64,000 nt of DNA from Selaginella moellendorffii (lineage: Eukaryota; Streptophyta; Lycopodiopsida; Selaginellales; Selaginellaceae), in NCBI RefSeq assembly GCF_000143415.4, contig NW_003314413.1:128832-192831 (forward strand). The letters run 5' to 3'. A model generated the notes under the pieces. That model did not search any database and was not told where the DNA came from. It was given only the letters and a program-made list of their open reading frames with translations. Both the position numbers and the translations under genes were made by a program. Below are positions 1-11,960 of the stretch, piece by piece (the first letter of the stretch is position 1; each line of letters starts with the position of its first letter).

Positions 1-488
1 GATTCAAAATCAATACTATATAAGTATGCAAAGGATATTACTTTTGCAGATACATTATTAGTTTTGGATGAGCAATCAGGAGAACTATTACCTAATAATA
101 TAACAGGTAAGTATTAATTTTAAGCTTTTTATTTTTTAATAATTCATCTATAGATATTTATATATCAAAAAAGTATGGCCTTTACAATCCATTTACATTG
201 ACTGGTGATTTAATTGTAAATGATATTGTAGTATCAACTCACAGTGATTGGTTTTTAGATGAGATATTTGAATATTTAAAACTAAGCTATTTATTACCTG
301 ATATATATCATGCTGTTTTATTTCCAATTCAATTACTATATAGATATTTAAATATTGATATTTATTTAAAATTATACAACTTAGTGGATACCATGCTTAA
401 TAATATTAGCTCTATTATGCTAGTTTCTGCTTTATCAATGTTTATTAAAAATAAAAGTAAAGATAATAAAATAATTAATAAAAAATAA
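1..488 (+). CDS. C-terminal end of a Hog/Hint-type (hedgehog-intein) protein, 5' end outside window
   Basis: Two exons can be read: 1-106 and 154-488, joined over a 47-nt GT-AG intron (107-153). They give 146 residues ending at a stop. Exon 1 has a Hint-like stretch (ITFADTLLVLDEQSGELLPN). Exon 2 continues with YGLYNPFTLTGDLIVNDIVV followed by a THSDWFLDE stretch. The pattern Y-x-PFT-x-x-G-x-(L/I)-(I/V)-VN-x-(I/V)-V-x-S, then HS-x-WFLD, is that of the last strands of Hint domains in non-metazoan Hog proteins; these modules self-cleave at a cysteine that would lie upstream of the window. After it come hydrophobic segments (around YLLPDIYHAVLFPIQLLYRY) and a lysine/asparagine-rich tail. Base composition is far more AT-rich than in the genes at 34-63 kb. 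It may be lineage-specific, horizontally acquired from an AT-rich organism such as a mycorrhizal fungus, or contamination joined across the gap at 808. The family call is by motif memory only. Confidence 0.5.
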
Positions 489-565
489 AACAGAAATAAT
501 GAAATAATTCTAATTAATATTTAACTTTTAAATGGTAATTTCTTAGTATAGATTAGAAAAATATT

Positions 566-568
<3 letters not shown>

Positions 569-622
<54 letters not shown>

Positions 623-707
623 TTATATATATGTATATATGTATGTTTATATGTATGTATGTATGTATATGTATGTATATATGTATGTTTATATGTATGT
701 ATGTATG

Positions 708-739
<32 letters not shown>

Positions 740-807
740 TATGTATGTATGTATGTATATGTATGTATGTATATATGTATATATGTGTATATGTATATAT
801 GTGTATA
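569..807. repeat. AT dinucleotide microsatellite passing into TATG/TATA tetranucleotide repeats
   Basis: About 45 bases of (AT)n are followed by about 190 bases of interleaved GTAT/GTATGT repeats, running straight into the assembly gap. Long tyrosine/isoleucine/valine-rich open frames on both strands here are products of the repeat, not genes. Confidence 0.95.
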
Positions 808-907
808 NNNNNNNNNNNNNNNNNNNNNNNNNNNNNNNNNNNNNNNNNNNNNNNNNNNNNNNNNNNNNNNNNNNNNNNNNNNNNNNNNNNNNNNNNNNNN
901 NNNNNNN
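808..907. other. Assembly gap (100 N)
   Basis: Exactly 100 N, the conventional placeholder for a gap of unknown size. It lies in the microsatellite, so linkage of positions 1-807 to the rest rests on scaffolding rather than read-through sequence. Confidence 0.98.
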
Positions 908-1538
908 AATAAAAGAAGAAAATATTTATGACAAGAAAAATACGGTGGCATATAGGTACATCTTTCTTACTTACTTTTTCCATCCATATGTTATTGTGGC
1001 AGAACTCCCATAATCTTGATCAGCTCTCTTCTTAGAATAGCAAAATCTTGCACCCTACTTTCAATTTTACTATTGCATATCCCCTAAGATTTAGCATCAT
1101 CACAATGCCATGACTTCAATATGCAGCATTTGATTCCAGGAAAAAACAAAACAAAACCATTCAAACGTCATATGCATGTTAATGCCCAAGATGCATTCAA
1201 AGATTATTTGGTGAGTCATATAGTGTGTTTAAACAATTCAAACACATGTGTTTTAAATTGATTTTATCTTGCAGTATAATTGATTTATAGTGTGTTATTT
1301 ATATCCAAATGAACCCTGCAACTTCACACATACACACTCTACATAGTAGATTCCCATTGGTTTAAACTGATTTTCACTTGCCACAAGTACTGAACGCCCA
1401 AATATATTCCAGCAATCTCTTAGCAGGAATATACTAAGGATCCAATGGCCATTTCATGGTCATCCAATAAGATGGGATGGTTGGAATCATAGCCCATACA
1501 TGCTATTGACATCCATGCCTTTGATTTAGGTTGTTTGG
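908..1538. other. AT-rich non-coding stretch, nothing recognised
   Basis: There are no open frames of note and no similarity that I can recognise to the elements further right. Confidence 0.5.
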
Positions 1539-1952
1539 TCAATCATGTTTGTGGACTTCTTTAGCAGTTGCAATCCCTTTCATAAGTGCATTAACATAGG
1601 TGTCAAAAGACATAAAAATGCTGTTTGGATTGTCACTGATTTGTAGTTTTGTGATATAAATAGTCTTTCTCATTATATTCTTAAATACTTTTAATAGTAC
1701 TCTCTCTCTATTCATCAAGTAGATATTGAGGAACTCCAAAGTCTCTATCTATTGCTTGTATAGAAGCCTTAATTTTGTAATGTTGTAAATTATATTATTT
1801 GGAGTTTTGTTCACTACCAAACTAGCATATGTGTAATTGAGAAAAATGAAGTGCTCAATATAAAATTTATATTCATGAGCAAAAATTTCTGTTATAGTCT
1901 TTAACCATTCCTTTGGACTGTAATTATTTATAATGCATATTAGTTTTTTCAA
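1539..1952 (-). pseudogene. Possible remnant of a Ty3/Gypsy integrase C-terminal half
   Basis: Two adjacent short minus-strand frames (1749-1952 and 1539-1739) read in the order expected of a decayed integrase. The first has a W near its middle followed by NYTYASLVVNKTPNNIIYNI, recalling the integrase pattern of aromatic-N-x-(5-8)-(T/S)-(G/K)-x-(S/T)-P-F-x-x-x-Y. The second begins LMNRERVLLKVFKNIMRK, recalling the basic helical linker after the core. Stops separate the pieces. An LTR in the same orientation lies at 2400-2820, where the 5' LTR of such an element would be. The match is weak and by eye. Confidence 0.3.
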
Positions 1953-2119
1953 CTTTAAAGACTTTACATACTAAACTTTGTGCTTAATTTATACAAAGTT
2001 AGCCAAGAACCCTTCCTAACATTTAGAGGCACAACTTCATATACATCTTTCTTGATCTTCAAAACATTTCTATAAACAAAAACAATAAAAAATGACACTA
2101 TATCTAAATGTTTTCCCAT

Positions 2120-2335
2120 AATTATATACGTTATCCAAATCTCATTCTATGATCACTAAATCTACCAATCTTTCTATTATAAAATCTCATTCCATAATTA
2201 TATATGTTATCTAAATATCATCCTATGATCATTAATTCTACGAATCTTTCGATTATGAAATCTCATCCCATGATCACATGTGTTATTTAAATCTCATTCT
2301 ATAATCTATAAATCTATCTATTGTGTATATTAACT
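2120..2335. repeat. Degenerate 76-bp tandem repeat, about 2.8 copies
   Basis: The anchor GTTAT-(C/T)-(C/T)-AAAT recurs at 2130, 2206 and 2282, an exact 76-base spacing. Each unit also holds an AATCTCAT...ATGATCA motif resembling the terminal sequence of the LTR ending at 2820, so the array was probably built from LTR sequence. Confidence 0.8.
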
Positions 2336-2399
2336 TTTTGATGTGAGGCAACTAATCCCAGAAGGGATATTTTATTGCTAGAACTTTTCGGATAACTCA

Positions 2400-2820
2400 A
2401 TGGTAAAAGTTTCATTTTTTAACCCCCTTTATTAAATATTAGTTGGATTTCATGCCCTTTTCTTTTGTGAGGCTCTCTAGCTCTATGAAAAAAGGTATAA
2501 TCATCATATTGCAACTACTTTTGGTTTGCTTAAATACATTTGTTTGTGGATTGAGCATACTCCTTTTGGTTTGCTTGGATACTTTTGTCCATAAATTGAG
2601 CATACTTTTTTTGGTTTGCTTGGATACCTTTGCCTGTGGATGAATGCTCAATACATATCATTTCAAATTTAAGGGTAGAAATATATCTACTTAAAGGTAT
2701 ATAATGGATGCTTGATGAGAGAGCCTTTAGTAGTTATTTTATCCCTATTTATCCTTTAAGGTTTTAAGGATTCACGGTGACAGTATATCTAAATCTCATC
2801 CCATGATCACATGTGCTACA
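2400..2820 (-). mobile_element. LTR of a Ty3/Gypsy-like family (family D), minus orientation
   Basis: Read on the minus strand, the sequence starts at 2820 with TGTAGCACATGTGATCATGG and continues through an ATAGGGATAAAATAACTACT stretch. The same succession is found at 57217-57400 and from 57680 (where it follows a polypurine tract), which identifies 2820 as an LTR start. The other LTR end is not clear; 2400 is approximate. The base immediately outside (2821) is LTR sequence of the LARD-like family, so the two elements abut. Confidence 0.6.
2518..2652. repeat. 45-bp minisatellite, three copies, within the family D LTR
   Basis: Three copies of a unit beginning CTTTTGGTTTGCTT start at 2518, 2563 and 2608. 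Because 45 is a multiple of three, the array is open on both strands (about 66-70 codons); these frames are artefacts of the repeat. The family D copies at 57.2-57.9 kb lack the array. Confidence 0.85.
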
Positions 2821-2921
2821 CACTCCCACTCTCAACTATTCAAGTCAGAGTTTTTAGTCCAAATATGTTACACTCGTTCACTTTGGCCATTACCACGTGG
2901 CTTAGGGATATGTGTTTCACA

Positions 2922-5900
2922 ACTCCACCACCCATGGATAAAGTTTGATGTCCTCATTGAATAATAAACCATTTTATAAAGTAACCCCATAATGGATTAC
3001 CACTTTTTATCCTTAGCACCCAGCTAATATTTGTCAATGGTTTGACACTGAAGGCTCACCATGCCTTGTCCACATAATCTTCTTAACTTAGAGACTCATT
3101 AGACCACTTATGGTGGTCCTTCCCCTTATATTTGTTTAGTTCATGCTAAATTCATTAAAGACACCTTCTCTCTTTCAATTTTACTATTCATTTAGGAGTA
3201 GTTTTGGCTTTTACTAACATAACCATCACACTCTAAAACTTTAATATTGACATCTTATATCAATTTCTTAAGTGTGTTCGACACTTTGCATTGCACCGGT
3301 TATGCAAATCCCATTTCCCCATCTTATTCTTCACTAGAGGGCATTATCATCCTCTCTTTTAACCTTTGGAACTAAATTTCACTTACCCATAATTCATGCT
3401 AGGGTTATCCATGGCCCTATCATTTGGTTACTTTACTACTCCATCTCTTTTAAAATTTTTCCTTCTCTAAATTGAAGCATTTAGAAATCCATATTTAAAA
3501 ATATTTTTCCCCTCCCACAATCTGTTAACATTGACCACATGGGTGTTCCTTGCCTAATTTGTCATTTGGATTCCTTTCAATAATTTATATGACCTAATCT
3601 TGGCCATTAGTCTTTTGCTCATATGCTTTGTTGCACTAGGCAACATAAAATCACTACTTCCATCCTTGAGATATCCTTTTGATTCCATAACAAAAGCTCT
3701 ATTTTGCCAAGTCTAAGAGGTGTTTACCCCTAGTAAGTCTCTTTAATATTTTCTACTATAGGCTCTATCCATAACCCAACTTTGCGACCCACCCATGGGT
3801 CCTTCTTTAGAGACTATTTTCTTAAACTCACAATACTATTGCATCGTCGTAGTTCATTTTCCTTAAGTGTGCTTTTTTAGTCACCTTGACCAAGCCACAC
3901 CATTACCAATAGTTCAAATTAACACTTTGAACTAGGAATTTTATTCCTTAACCTCACAAGGACTTTATCCTTGTTTAGCCGTAAGATCATCCAATGATCT
4001 AATCTTGACACATTAACAAGTTTGTTAATAGATATTAGGTTTACCAAACCTTTAAGTTGTTAACCATGACCCCGGGGGCATCCCTTACACTTGGTGGTGC
4101 ACCCAAGCCAGCCCTTCTAACTAAGGGTTCATAGCAATTGAGATTAGGTGTCCTTATCTCATTCACTACGTCTTTGGTGCCACTTGCAGTAAAGTGTTTA
4201 AGTTAGATATGTTGAGCTTTCACACTAAGCAATCTAATGATGCATCACAACTTTAGGGCATCCCTCACTTGGCGATGTGCTTAAGCTAGTTTCCTTATTA
4301 AGAGTTTATGACCACCGAAAAATGAATGTCCTCATATTCCAAACCATCACCATGCTTTAGTGAGTTGGGATTTGAACTCAAGCACTAAAGGGTTGAGACT
4401 TGAACCCAACCTCCGTATATACATCTATGGATGGCATCACCCAAGATGCCTGGCATGACTCCCCATGCTAGTGCACTAACTTATACCCAAAGGGCACTAC
4501 AGATCACAATTTAGGAACTTAGTTCCTCTAAATTACCAAGTCCTGTCATTTAACAAGTTTATGATCATGCATGAGTTCCTCCATACTTGACCTCATAAGC
4601 CACCCCTTTTGAAGTCAACACTTTCAACTAGTGTTTTTGTTTCCTCAATTTGCCAATCTCGTTTAGTAATGAAAACCAACTAATCCCTAACCTTGATAGC
4701 CTCACCTCATGACAAATTTCAAGACCACGTTTTTGCTATACCATTCTGATTTCGTACGTTCCTATAAATCATTTACACTTGTCTTTCTAGGTACTAATTT
4801 ATCTCGAATCATTTTTAGGAACATTGAAAGGACCCTATCCTTTAGCTTGCCAAGACTCCTCTTTTTGCAAGCTTTTCAACTACCATAAGTTCTAACATGG
4901 CAATTTCCCACTTTAGACTCTTTATGGCTCTATGATTACCAATAGCACCACCTTCGAGCATCCACTTGATTATCCACTCCTCAACTTGTATAATCACTCT
5001 TAGTTATGCCCTTCAATTTCTATGATTTGGTTCTATCCGCTTTAGCAAATATTCTTAAGGATGAACCTATCCAATGGCATAGGGAGTGGTTCCTTAATCT
5101 AGATATGCTCACTTTATAATCCCACACACTAAGATCAATATTACTACTTATAGGATTTTGTATGCCCATCACTAACCTAGCTAAAATCTTTTTTGGCTTT
5201 GTTCACTTTTTGATGGATAAACTTCTCCTATTTTTAGCTTTTTGCCATTTTGGATGTTAGATAATACCTTATATCCATTATTCTTTAGGGACTTAATTCA
5301 TAGGGCCTTATTTAATGCCCTTATGATACTAAATACCACTTCCTAGGTGTTCAAGAGTGCTTAGGTGTCTCAGTGATAGACTTATTTGACAATGATCATT
5401 TCCTTTTATAACCTTGATTCACTATATTACAACATAAACAATTTATCCCCCGAATGATATATTTATCTTCCTTCTTATCCCAATAAAAGGTCTTGGGAAG
5501 TTGACTTCCAATCAATTATGCCATATATTTTGCTTAGTTACTTTATAGTTATCAGCTAGTGCTTTCACACTTCCATCATTATTTGGGTCCACACAATTGA
5601 ATTATATGCCTTCCCGCTTATGCTATGCCAATTTTAGTTCTATTGAGATTTCTTTGGCAAAAGGTTCTCATAAACCAACCAACTTGATTTTAAGGCCTCA
5701 TCCCTTAAGACACTTGGGGTCTCCACCCTATCTGCTCCACGAGCCTACTTTCACGACACTTTCCATTTGTGTCTAGGTCTTTGCTAAGACTAAAGCAGTC
5801 ATTTCTTATACCAACTATTAGTTAGCATTACACCATAGTGTTTACACACAAACTCTATGCCAAAGTTGTTTTCTTCTGGGAATACCTTTCCCATAACTTT

Positions 5901-6762
5901 AGTATAATATATTATGTTATCAATGAAATACCCACTGTTCTCATAATCCTCCTCATCTTTCGTAGGGTACAACACACCTCAATCCAAATGTTTCCATCAA
6001 TCTTTTAATATCATTCCTTGACTTCACTTGAGTCTTTCAGGTTTTTGGACTTTGCTAATATAACGACCCATAAGATCTTAGCCTCATGGCTAGTTTTGAT
6101 GTGCTAGTTCTTTTGGAATATTACTTCTTGTATTCATGTCCTACTCACAAAGACCATATTTGCAAATATTAATTTGACACTTGATTATTCTTTGTTTTAT
6201 GTGGGCTACCTTTACCTCTTAGGACTATCTGTTCATATGATAAAATATCAAGTCATCCTCTAAGTACACCCCCAACTCCTTGAGCTATTCTAACATTTAT
6301 AGGTAGTGCCGACTACCATTTCAAGGACTTATGTTTTCATTTGTATTTAACCTCCTACAATCACCAACTTTAATGTTAAATTCTTGAGCACCATCCTCAA
6401 CTATAAGAGGATAACTTTATAACTCCTTTATTGTTTAGGAGTTTCCATTATTCCCATGATCTAACTGTAGTTGTTTATCACAACCACATTAGCTAATTTG
6501 CTAAGTCAAACACTTATATGGATTATATCCTCAACTCTTAAAAAAAACTTTCTATTATTCCCAAGATCCCAAATTCGTGGACCTTTTCTATTCACCATAT
6601 TGCTAACATGTTCACATATGAACTAAGGTGGAGAGTCATGCCCTCTTGATATGCTATTCCTCGAGGAAGACCCACTCATAGAACCTTTCAATGTTAATAT
6701 CAAGTGGTGATATACTTAACTATCAATAAGAGTTAGACTAAGGAATGGCTTTAATACCAAAT
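2922..6762 (-). other. Internal region of LARD-like copy III, no coding sequence
   Basis: 3.8 kb without an open frame worth annotating. It lines up in order with 14691-18750 and, inverted, with 23416-27525. It probably corresponds to the conserved non-coding interior typical of large retrotransposon derivatives, which depend on proteins from other elements. Confidence 0.75.
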
Positions 6763-7266
6763 TGTAAGTGACTAAATTTTCCATTCTACTTTAATCACTT
6801 AACCACACTTTTGACCACTTTGAGGAGTCTCACTCACAACCTCCATAAGTTTTACTCTAGACTTGGGGACTTGCTAGCCAAATAAATGGCATTTATGCCA
6901 CTTATCTTTTGCTCTTGGTCTAAGTGCTCCACATGTTTGATCCTATGATCGACACCTAAATGTTCCACTAGCATATCAGCCCATTACACTAATGTCATGC
7001 CCATTCACCTTTGTCACCCTAGTGGTCCAAAACCAACTACATCACAAACCCATTTTTTAAAGACTAGGCCATTAGTCTATGAGTGGTCATCTTATGATCA
7101 CACTTTAGCATCCTTAGGATGCTAGAAGACATGAGAAATACCTTTCCCTAATGTCCTTTCTTTAGTTCCCACTAAATCTCCATCCACGGCCGTTCTCACC
7201 AACACTGCCATTGGGTCAAGGCCTGAAGGCCCAACCACTAAGTCCCACCGACATTTGGGACTTCCT
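6763..7266 (-). repeat. Partial LTR of LARD-like copy III (primer-site side)
   Basis: It begins TGTAAGTGACTAAATTTTCC, the same terminal sequence as at 13034 and 18751, and stops at GGGACTTCCT, where copy IV begins. In an intact LTR that motif is followed by CATCATGTGAC. Confidence 0.9.
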
Positions 7267-8857
7267 TGTGAGACACAAAATCCCTAGGCCCCAAAGTGGA
7301 GCCACAAGGGTGCCATGTGGTAATGGCCGAAGTGAAAGCCAAATAAGCATAACATGTTTGGACTAAAAGTTTTGACTTGAAAGGTCGAGAGCGGGAGTGG
7401 AACTCCCAACGAAGTGCTCGAGGAACAAGCACGAAGCAAGCAATAAGTAAGTCTCTAGAAAAGGGATATAGGAGGACCAACATATGATACATAGAGGAAT
7501 TCGAGATGGACCCAAGATAGACCTGAGATGGAGTCCGAGATGGCGTTCGAGATGGACCCGAGATGGACCTAAGATGGAGTCCGAGATGGACCCGAGATGG
7601 AGTTCGAGATGGACCCAAGATGGAGTCTGAGATGGAGTCTGAGATGGACCTGAGATGGAGTTCAAGATGGAGTCCAAGATGGACCCGAGATAAAGTTCGA
7701 GATGGACCCGAGATGGAGTCTGAAATGGAGTTCGAGATGGACCAGAGATGGAGTCCGAGATGGAACTGAGACCGAGATCGAGTCCAAGTCCGAAACCAGA
7801 CCGAGTCCGAGTCCGAGTCCGAGTTCAAGTCTGAGTCCAAGTCTGAACACTAATATAGGCTATTGGGTGAAATCCCAAAGGGATTGTCCCCTTGGGGGGG
7901 GGGGGGGGGGGTTGCAGGGGGTCCAAAAGTATAGTAAGGAGAGTATAGGGGTTGGAGCCCACTAATGGAGCCAATTTGGCCATGAAAGGCTAGTTTGGCC
8001 TAGGAATGCTATACCCAAGTGTTGGGGGATGAGCTAACCACTGGGAAGTCCAAGACTAGAGTGAATACGAACCAACAAGTGGGGTAGTTTGGTGAAATGT
8101 TCAAGAGCCAGCTCCAGTTCCCCTGGGAGATCGAATAGTCAATGCTCCCAGTCCAAGTATGGGTGGCACTACCACCTTGGATACCTGGTGTGGCTCAACG
8201 GAACCTCGCTCTAAGCCCATGGTTAGAGCACCCAAAGGCAGAAGGTAGAGAGAGTACCCAAGAGGCTCGCGTAGGGCCACATTGTTCCGAAATGTTGTCC
8301 CAAAGTCTCAGACTATGGAAAGTAAGAGGAGTAGTCCTTTGGTATAGAGACCAAGGATACGGTCATGTGAGGAAGAAGTCCCAAAGGACTGTGGGACTTA
8401 GTGGTCGGATTTATGGGCCTTGATCCAGTGGCAATGTTGGCAAACATGGCTATGGACAGAAAGAGACTTGGTGGGGACCGGAAAAGGGATATTGGGGAAG
8501 GCTATTCCCCATGCATGCGGGCATCCTAAGGATGCTAAAGAATAAATCTAGGATGATCATTCATGGAATGGATGGCCCAATTTTTAAGAAATGGGACTGT
8601 GATGCAAGTGGTGTTAAACCACCGGTGTGAGCAAAGTGAAAGGGCATGGCCTTAGCGTAATGGGCTGATATGTCAGTGGTACTTTGGGGTGTCGATCATG
8701 GGATCAGACATGTGGAGCACTTGGACCAAATGCAAAGTTTGAGTGGTAGGGATGCCATTCTCAGGGCTACCAAGCCCAAGTCTGGAGTGAGACTCCTCCA
8801 AGTGGTCGGAGGTGTGGTTAAGTGATTAAAGTAGAATAGAAAAATTAGTTGCTTACA
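7267..8857 (+). repeat. 5' LTR of LARD-like copy IV
   Basis: A 1591-base LTR bounded by TGTGAGACACAAAATCCC and ...GCTTACA (TG...CA ends). It holds the GATGGA/GAGTCC hexamer-type array of this LTR family (about 7500-7850) and an 18-base G run. It is flanked on the right by the primer site. Confidence 0.9.
7894..7911 (+). repeat. 18-base G homopolymer
   Basis: Eighteen consecutive G within the LTR of copy IV. Related LTR copies have C-rich or GGGGGG variants at the same place, so this is an expansion. It could form a G-quadruplex, and is also a place where sequence length may be wrong. Confidence 0.9.
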
Positions 8858-8860
8858 AAT

Positions 8861-8872
8861 TGGTATCGGAGC
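8861..8872 (+). other. Primer-binding site (initiator tRNA-Met type), copy IV
   Basis: TGGTATCGGAGC lies three bases inside the LTR end and differs by one base from the common plant tRNA-iMet primer site TGGTATCAGAGC. Confidence 0.85.
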
Positions 8873-10680
8873 TGTTCTTTAGTCTGACTTTTATTGGTGC
8901 TCAAGTATATCACCACTTGTATTGGCATTGAAAGGTCCGAGAAGTGGGTTTATCCTTGAGGAGTAGCAGGTCGGGAAGATATGGCTCTTCACTACAGTTT
9001 ATGTGTGAACTTGTAGGTGAGGTGGTGGATAGAAAAGGGCCAATAATGGAATGACTTTGGGATCTAGGGAACAGTATAAAGTTTTCTTCAAAAAGTTGAG
9101 GATGTGATTCAGATGAATGTTTGACTTAGTAAATTGGCTAATGTAATTGTGGTAAACAACTATAGTTGGGATCACGGGAAAAATAAAAACTCCAAAACAA
9201 TAAAGGAGTTACAAGATTATCCTCATATAGTTGAGGCTGGTGCTCATGAATTTAAGATTGGAATTGATAACCATGAAAGATCAAGTATAGATGAGGACAC
9301 AGGTCCTTGAAATGGTAGCCAAGGCTACCTTTTATAAATGCTGGAACAAACCCAAGGAGTTAGGGGTGTGCTAAGAAGATGAGTTGGTATTTTCATCATA
9401 TGGAGAGATAGTCCTAAAGGGCAAAGATAGCTCACAGAGAACAAAAAATAATAAAGTGTTGGAAGTAACATTTGGAAAGATGGTCCTTATGAGTAGGACA
9501 TAAATACACAAAGTTGTATTTTAGCGAGCTAACACCTCAAAAATAGGACCTTACAAGTCAGTGGATTAGCAAAGCTCAAAAATGTTGGATGACTCGAGTA
9601 AAGTCAAGGAATGGTTCTAAAGGATTGGTAAAAACATTTGGACTAAGATGTGTTGTGCCCCACGAAGGTTGGAGAGGATCATAAGATCCAAATATGAGAA
9701 CAGTGAATATCTAATTGATGGCAGAATATACTATACTAAAGTTGTGGGGAAGGTGTTCTCAGAAGAAAACAACTTTGACACAAAATTATGTGTAAAGGAG
9801 TGTGGTGACCCAGATAATAATGGAGGTGTGGAAGCACCAGTAATGAGTTGTAAAACTTGACAACTATGAGGGAATTAAGCAAAAGGTGCAAAATAATCGG
9901 TTAAACTAGTAGAAGGTAACTACCTAAAACTTTTTAATGGCATAAGGAAGTTATATATACCCTTATGAGGGATAAATTGTTTATGTTGCGATATAATAAG
10001 TCAATGTCATAAAAGGGAATGCTCATTGTCAAACATGCCATCATTGGGACACCCAAACACTCTAAAACACCAGGAGGTGGTGTTTGGTGTCGCGAGGGCA
10101 ATAGATAAGGCCCAAGGGACTAAGTCCTTAACGAATAATGGATAGAAGGTGTTATCCAAACGTCCAAGGTTGCAAAGACATGAGAAGACCATCTATCTGA
10201 ATTGGACAAAGTTAAAAATGGAATTTTGGTTAGGCTAGTGATGGGCATATAAAGGCCCATAAATAGCAACGTTAATCTTGGTGTGTGGGATTGTGAGGTG
10301 AGCATACCCAGATTGAGGAACCACTCTTTAGGCTATCAGGTAGGTTCATCCTTAAGGATACTTGCTAAGGCATGGTAGAAAGTGCAAAGCTATCCTCTTA
10401 GTCTGAAGGAGAATAACTGAAAGAAAGGTGTAAGGTCAAAAGCAAGTAATAAAGGGAAAGAACCAAACCATAGAAATCGAAAAGCATAACCAAGGGTGGT
10501 TATGCCAGTTGGGAGTGGAGAATCAAGTGGGTGCTCAAGCATGTTGTTACTAGCAACCACGATACCATAGAGAGTCTAAAGCATGGAATTGTCCATGTTA
10601 AACCCTATAGCAATTAGAAAGCTTGTGAAAGGAGAAGCTTTAACAAACTAAGGGACAGAGTTCCTTCAAAGTTCCCAAAG

Positions 10681-11078
10681 GACTCCATTTCGGACTCCAC
10701 CTCGGACTCCACCTCGGACTCCATCTCGGGTCCGTCTCGGACTCCACCTCGGGTCCATCTCAGACTCCACCTCGGGTCCATCTCGGACTCCATCTCGAGT
10801 CCATCTCGGACTCCATCTTAGGTCCGTCTCAGACTCCATCTTGGACTCCTCCACGTGTCATGTTTTGGTCCTTTTGTGACCTTTTTCTAGAGACTCACTC
10901 ATTACTCACTTCGTGCTTGTTCCTCGAGCACTTCGTTGGGAGTTCCACTCCCGCTTTTGACCTTTCAAGTCGGAGCTTTTAGTCCAAACGTGTTACACTT
11001 GTTTGGCTTTCGCTTCGGCCACTACCACGTGGCACCCTTTTGGCTCCACCTTGAGGCCTAGGGATTTTATATCTCACA
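10681..11078 (-). repeat. Partial LTR of LARD-like copy III (distal part)
   Basis: It corresponds to about 14290-14690 of copy I: the CTCGGACTCCATCTCGGGTC array, then the CACGTGTCATG and TTTGGCTTTCGCTTCGGCC segments, ending ...CTCACA at 11078. Confidence 0.85.
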
Positions 11079-11960
11079 CTAACTTGCACTTGCTAGTGTT
11101 GGGAACGCCCACGATATTGAGCTTGGTCCCTCAATATTTACTAGATGATAGCTTACCATGTCTGCCAAACACCCTCACTATTATACACCTTATGTTAGTA
11201 ATATTCGGTCCCAATTGTTATTTATAGAAAGTGTCTAGATTTACTCATTTGGCATATCTACGAAATGTAGAGATTATCTTGAACACAATATCCCGTGTCC
11301 AAATTCGCAATCTAGAAACATTCCATATTTAGTAAATTTTGAGTTAATCCCAAAGACTAACTCTTGGTACTAAAGATGGCTAAGGGTGAAAGCCCAAAGC
11401 GTGTATTCTTCAAGGGGGGGAGTGGGGCAATAGAGGGTTTCAAATGTATAGTAGAGATAGTAGGTAAGTTGGGTATGGTCGACTAACTAATACATAGTTT
11501 AACTCTCGCTTGCATGCCTGTCTTTGTTTTGCATCCGGGTTGGGTTTAAGCCCAAGTTCCATACCATGCTAGTTGGTAGAGTACCCATATCCTTGCGTTA
11601 AGCCACCAATATGCTGAAATAACACAACTCCGTTTGGCTCAGTTTTATGTGTTGGTTTTGGCATTGGGATATTGGATGTTCTAGGACTGTTCTAAGTCGC
11701 TCCGTGCTCCTGTCCCTTCACTCCTTGGGCTAAACACTAGAAAGTTACTCCATATCACTCTTTAGTTCCATGCTTAGGAGTTTGGCTCCATTCCTTCATT
11801 CAATAGCCCAAGGCTCTGAAACTTGGGTTCTGCACAATTGTCTTTGGGACACATGGCATATGGCATATGACACGTGGCTCATGGAAGGTTTAGGTTCTAC
11901 TTCATGGCTATCCTATAGTATATCGCTATAGGATAAAATATAAAAACCATATGTACTACA
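11079..11960 (+). repeat. LTR portion of older host element (family C), upstream copy
   Basis: It begins CTAACTTGCACTTGCTAGTG and ends ...TACTACA, and matches 30170-31052 along its length with many substitutions. The matching copy starts at 29937 just after a polypurine tract, so this is the remaining part of the 5' LTR whose first ~230 bases were separated by the LARD copy III insertion. Confidence 0.75.

Larger units (their letters stand above)
7267..10680 (+). mobile_element. LARD-like LTR retrotransposon, copy IV (3' truncated, nested in copy III)
   Basis: Plus-strand copy with a complete 5' LTR (7267-8857), a 3-base spacer, the primer site TGGTATCGGAGC (8861-8872) and internal sequence to 10680. 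It matches copy II up to GTTCCCAAAG (about 25474 in copy II) and then switches abruptly to inverted LTR sequence of copy III. About half the internal region and the 3' LTR are missing. A further internal deletion of about 250 bases near 9800, relative to 24330-24600, has TGTG at its edges. No coding capacity is visible; a 70-codon frame at 9648-9860 is not recognised. Confidence 0.85.
2821..11078 (-). mobile_element. LARD-like LTR retrotransposon, copy III (truncated, interrupted)
   Basis: Minus-strand member of the LARD-like family. Pieces in plus-strand order: a 100-base fragment of one LTR (2821-2921); an internal region (2922-6762) collinear with the internal regions of the complete copies; the tRNA-iMet primer site next to 6763 (complement of TGGTAT); and the other LTR split into 6763-7266 and 10681-11078. 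The LTR is interrupted by plus-strand copy IV and has lost about 745 bases relative to the LTR at 13034-14690. There is no gag-pol open frame. The sequence is clearly more diverged (transitions, small indels) than copies I and II, so it is older. The right end, ...CTCACA, abuts CTAAC of the family C LTR at 11079. Confidence 0.85.

Noticed and set aside
553-1013. Tyrosine/isoleucine-rich frames around the first gap
   Set aside because: They are translations of AT/GTAT microsatellite, partly through N.
7497-7850. Possible CRISPR-like array of short direct repeats
   Set aside because: Units are contiguous without unique spacers, and the sequence is a eukaryotic LTR minisatellite.
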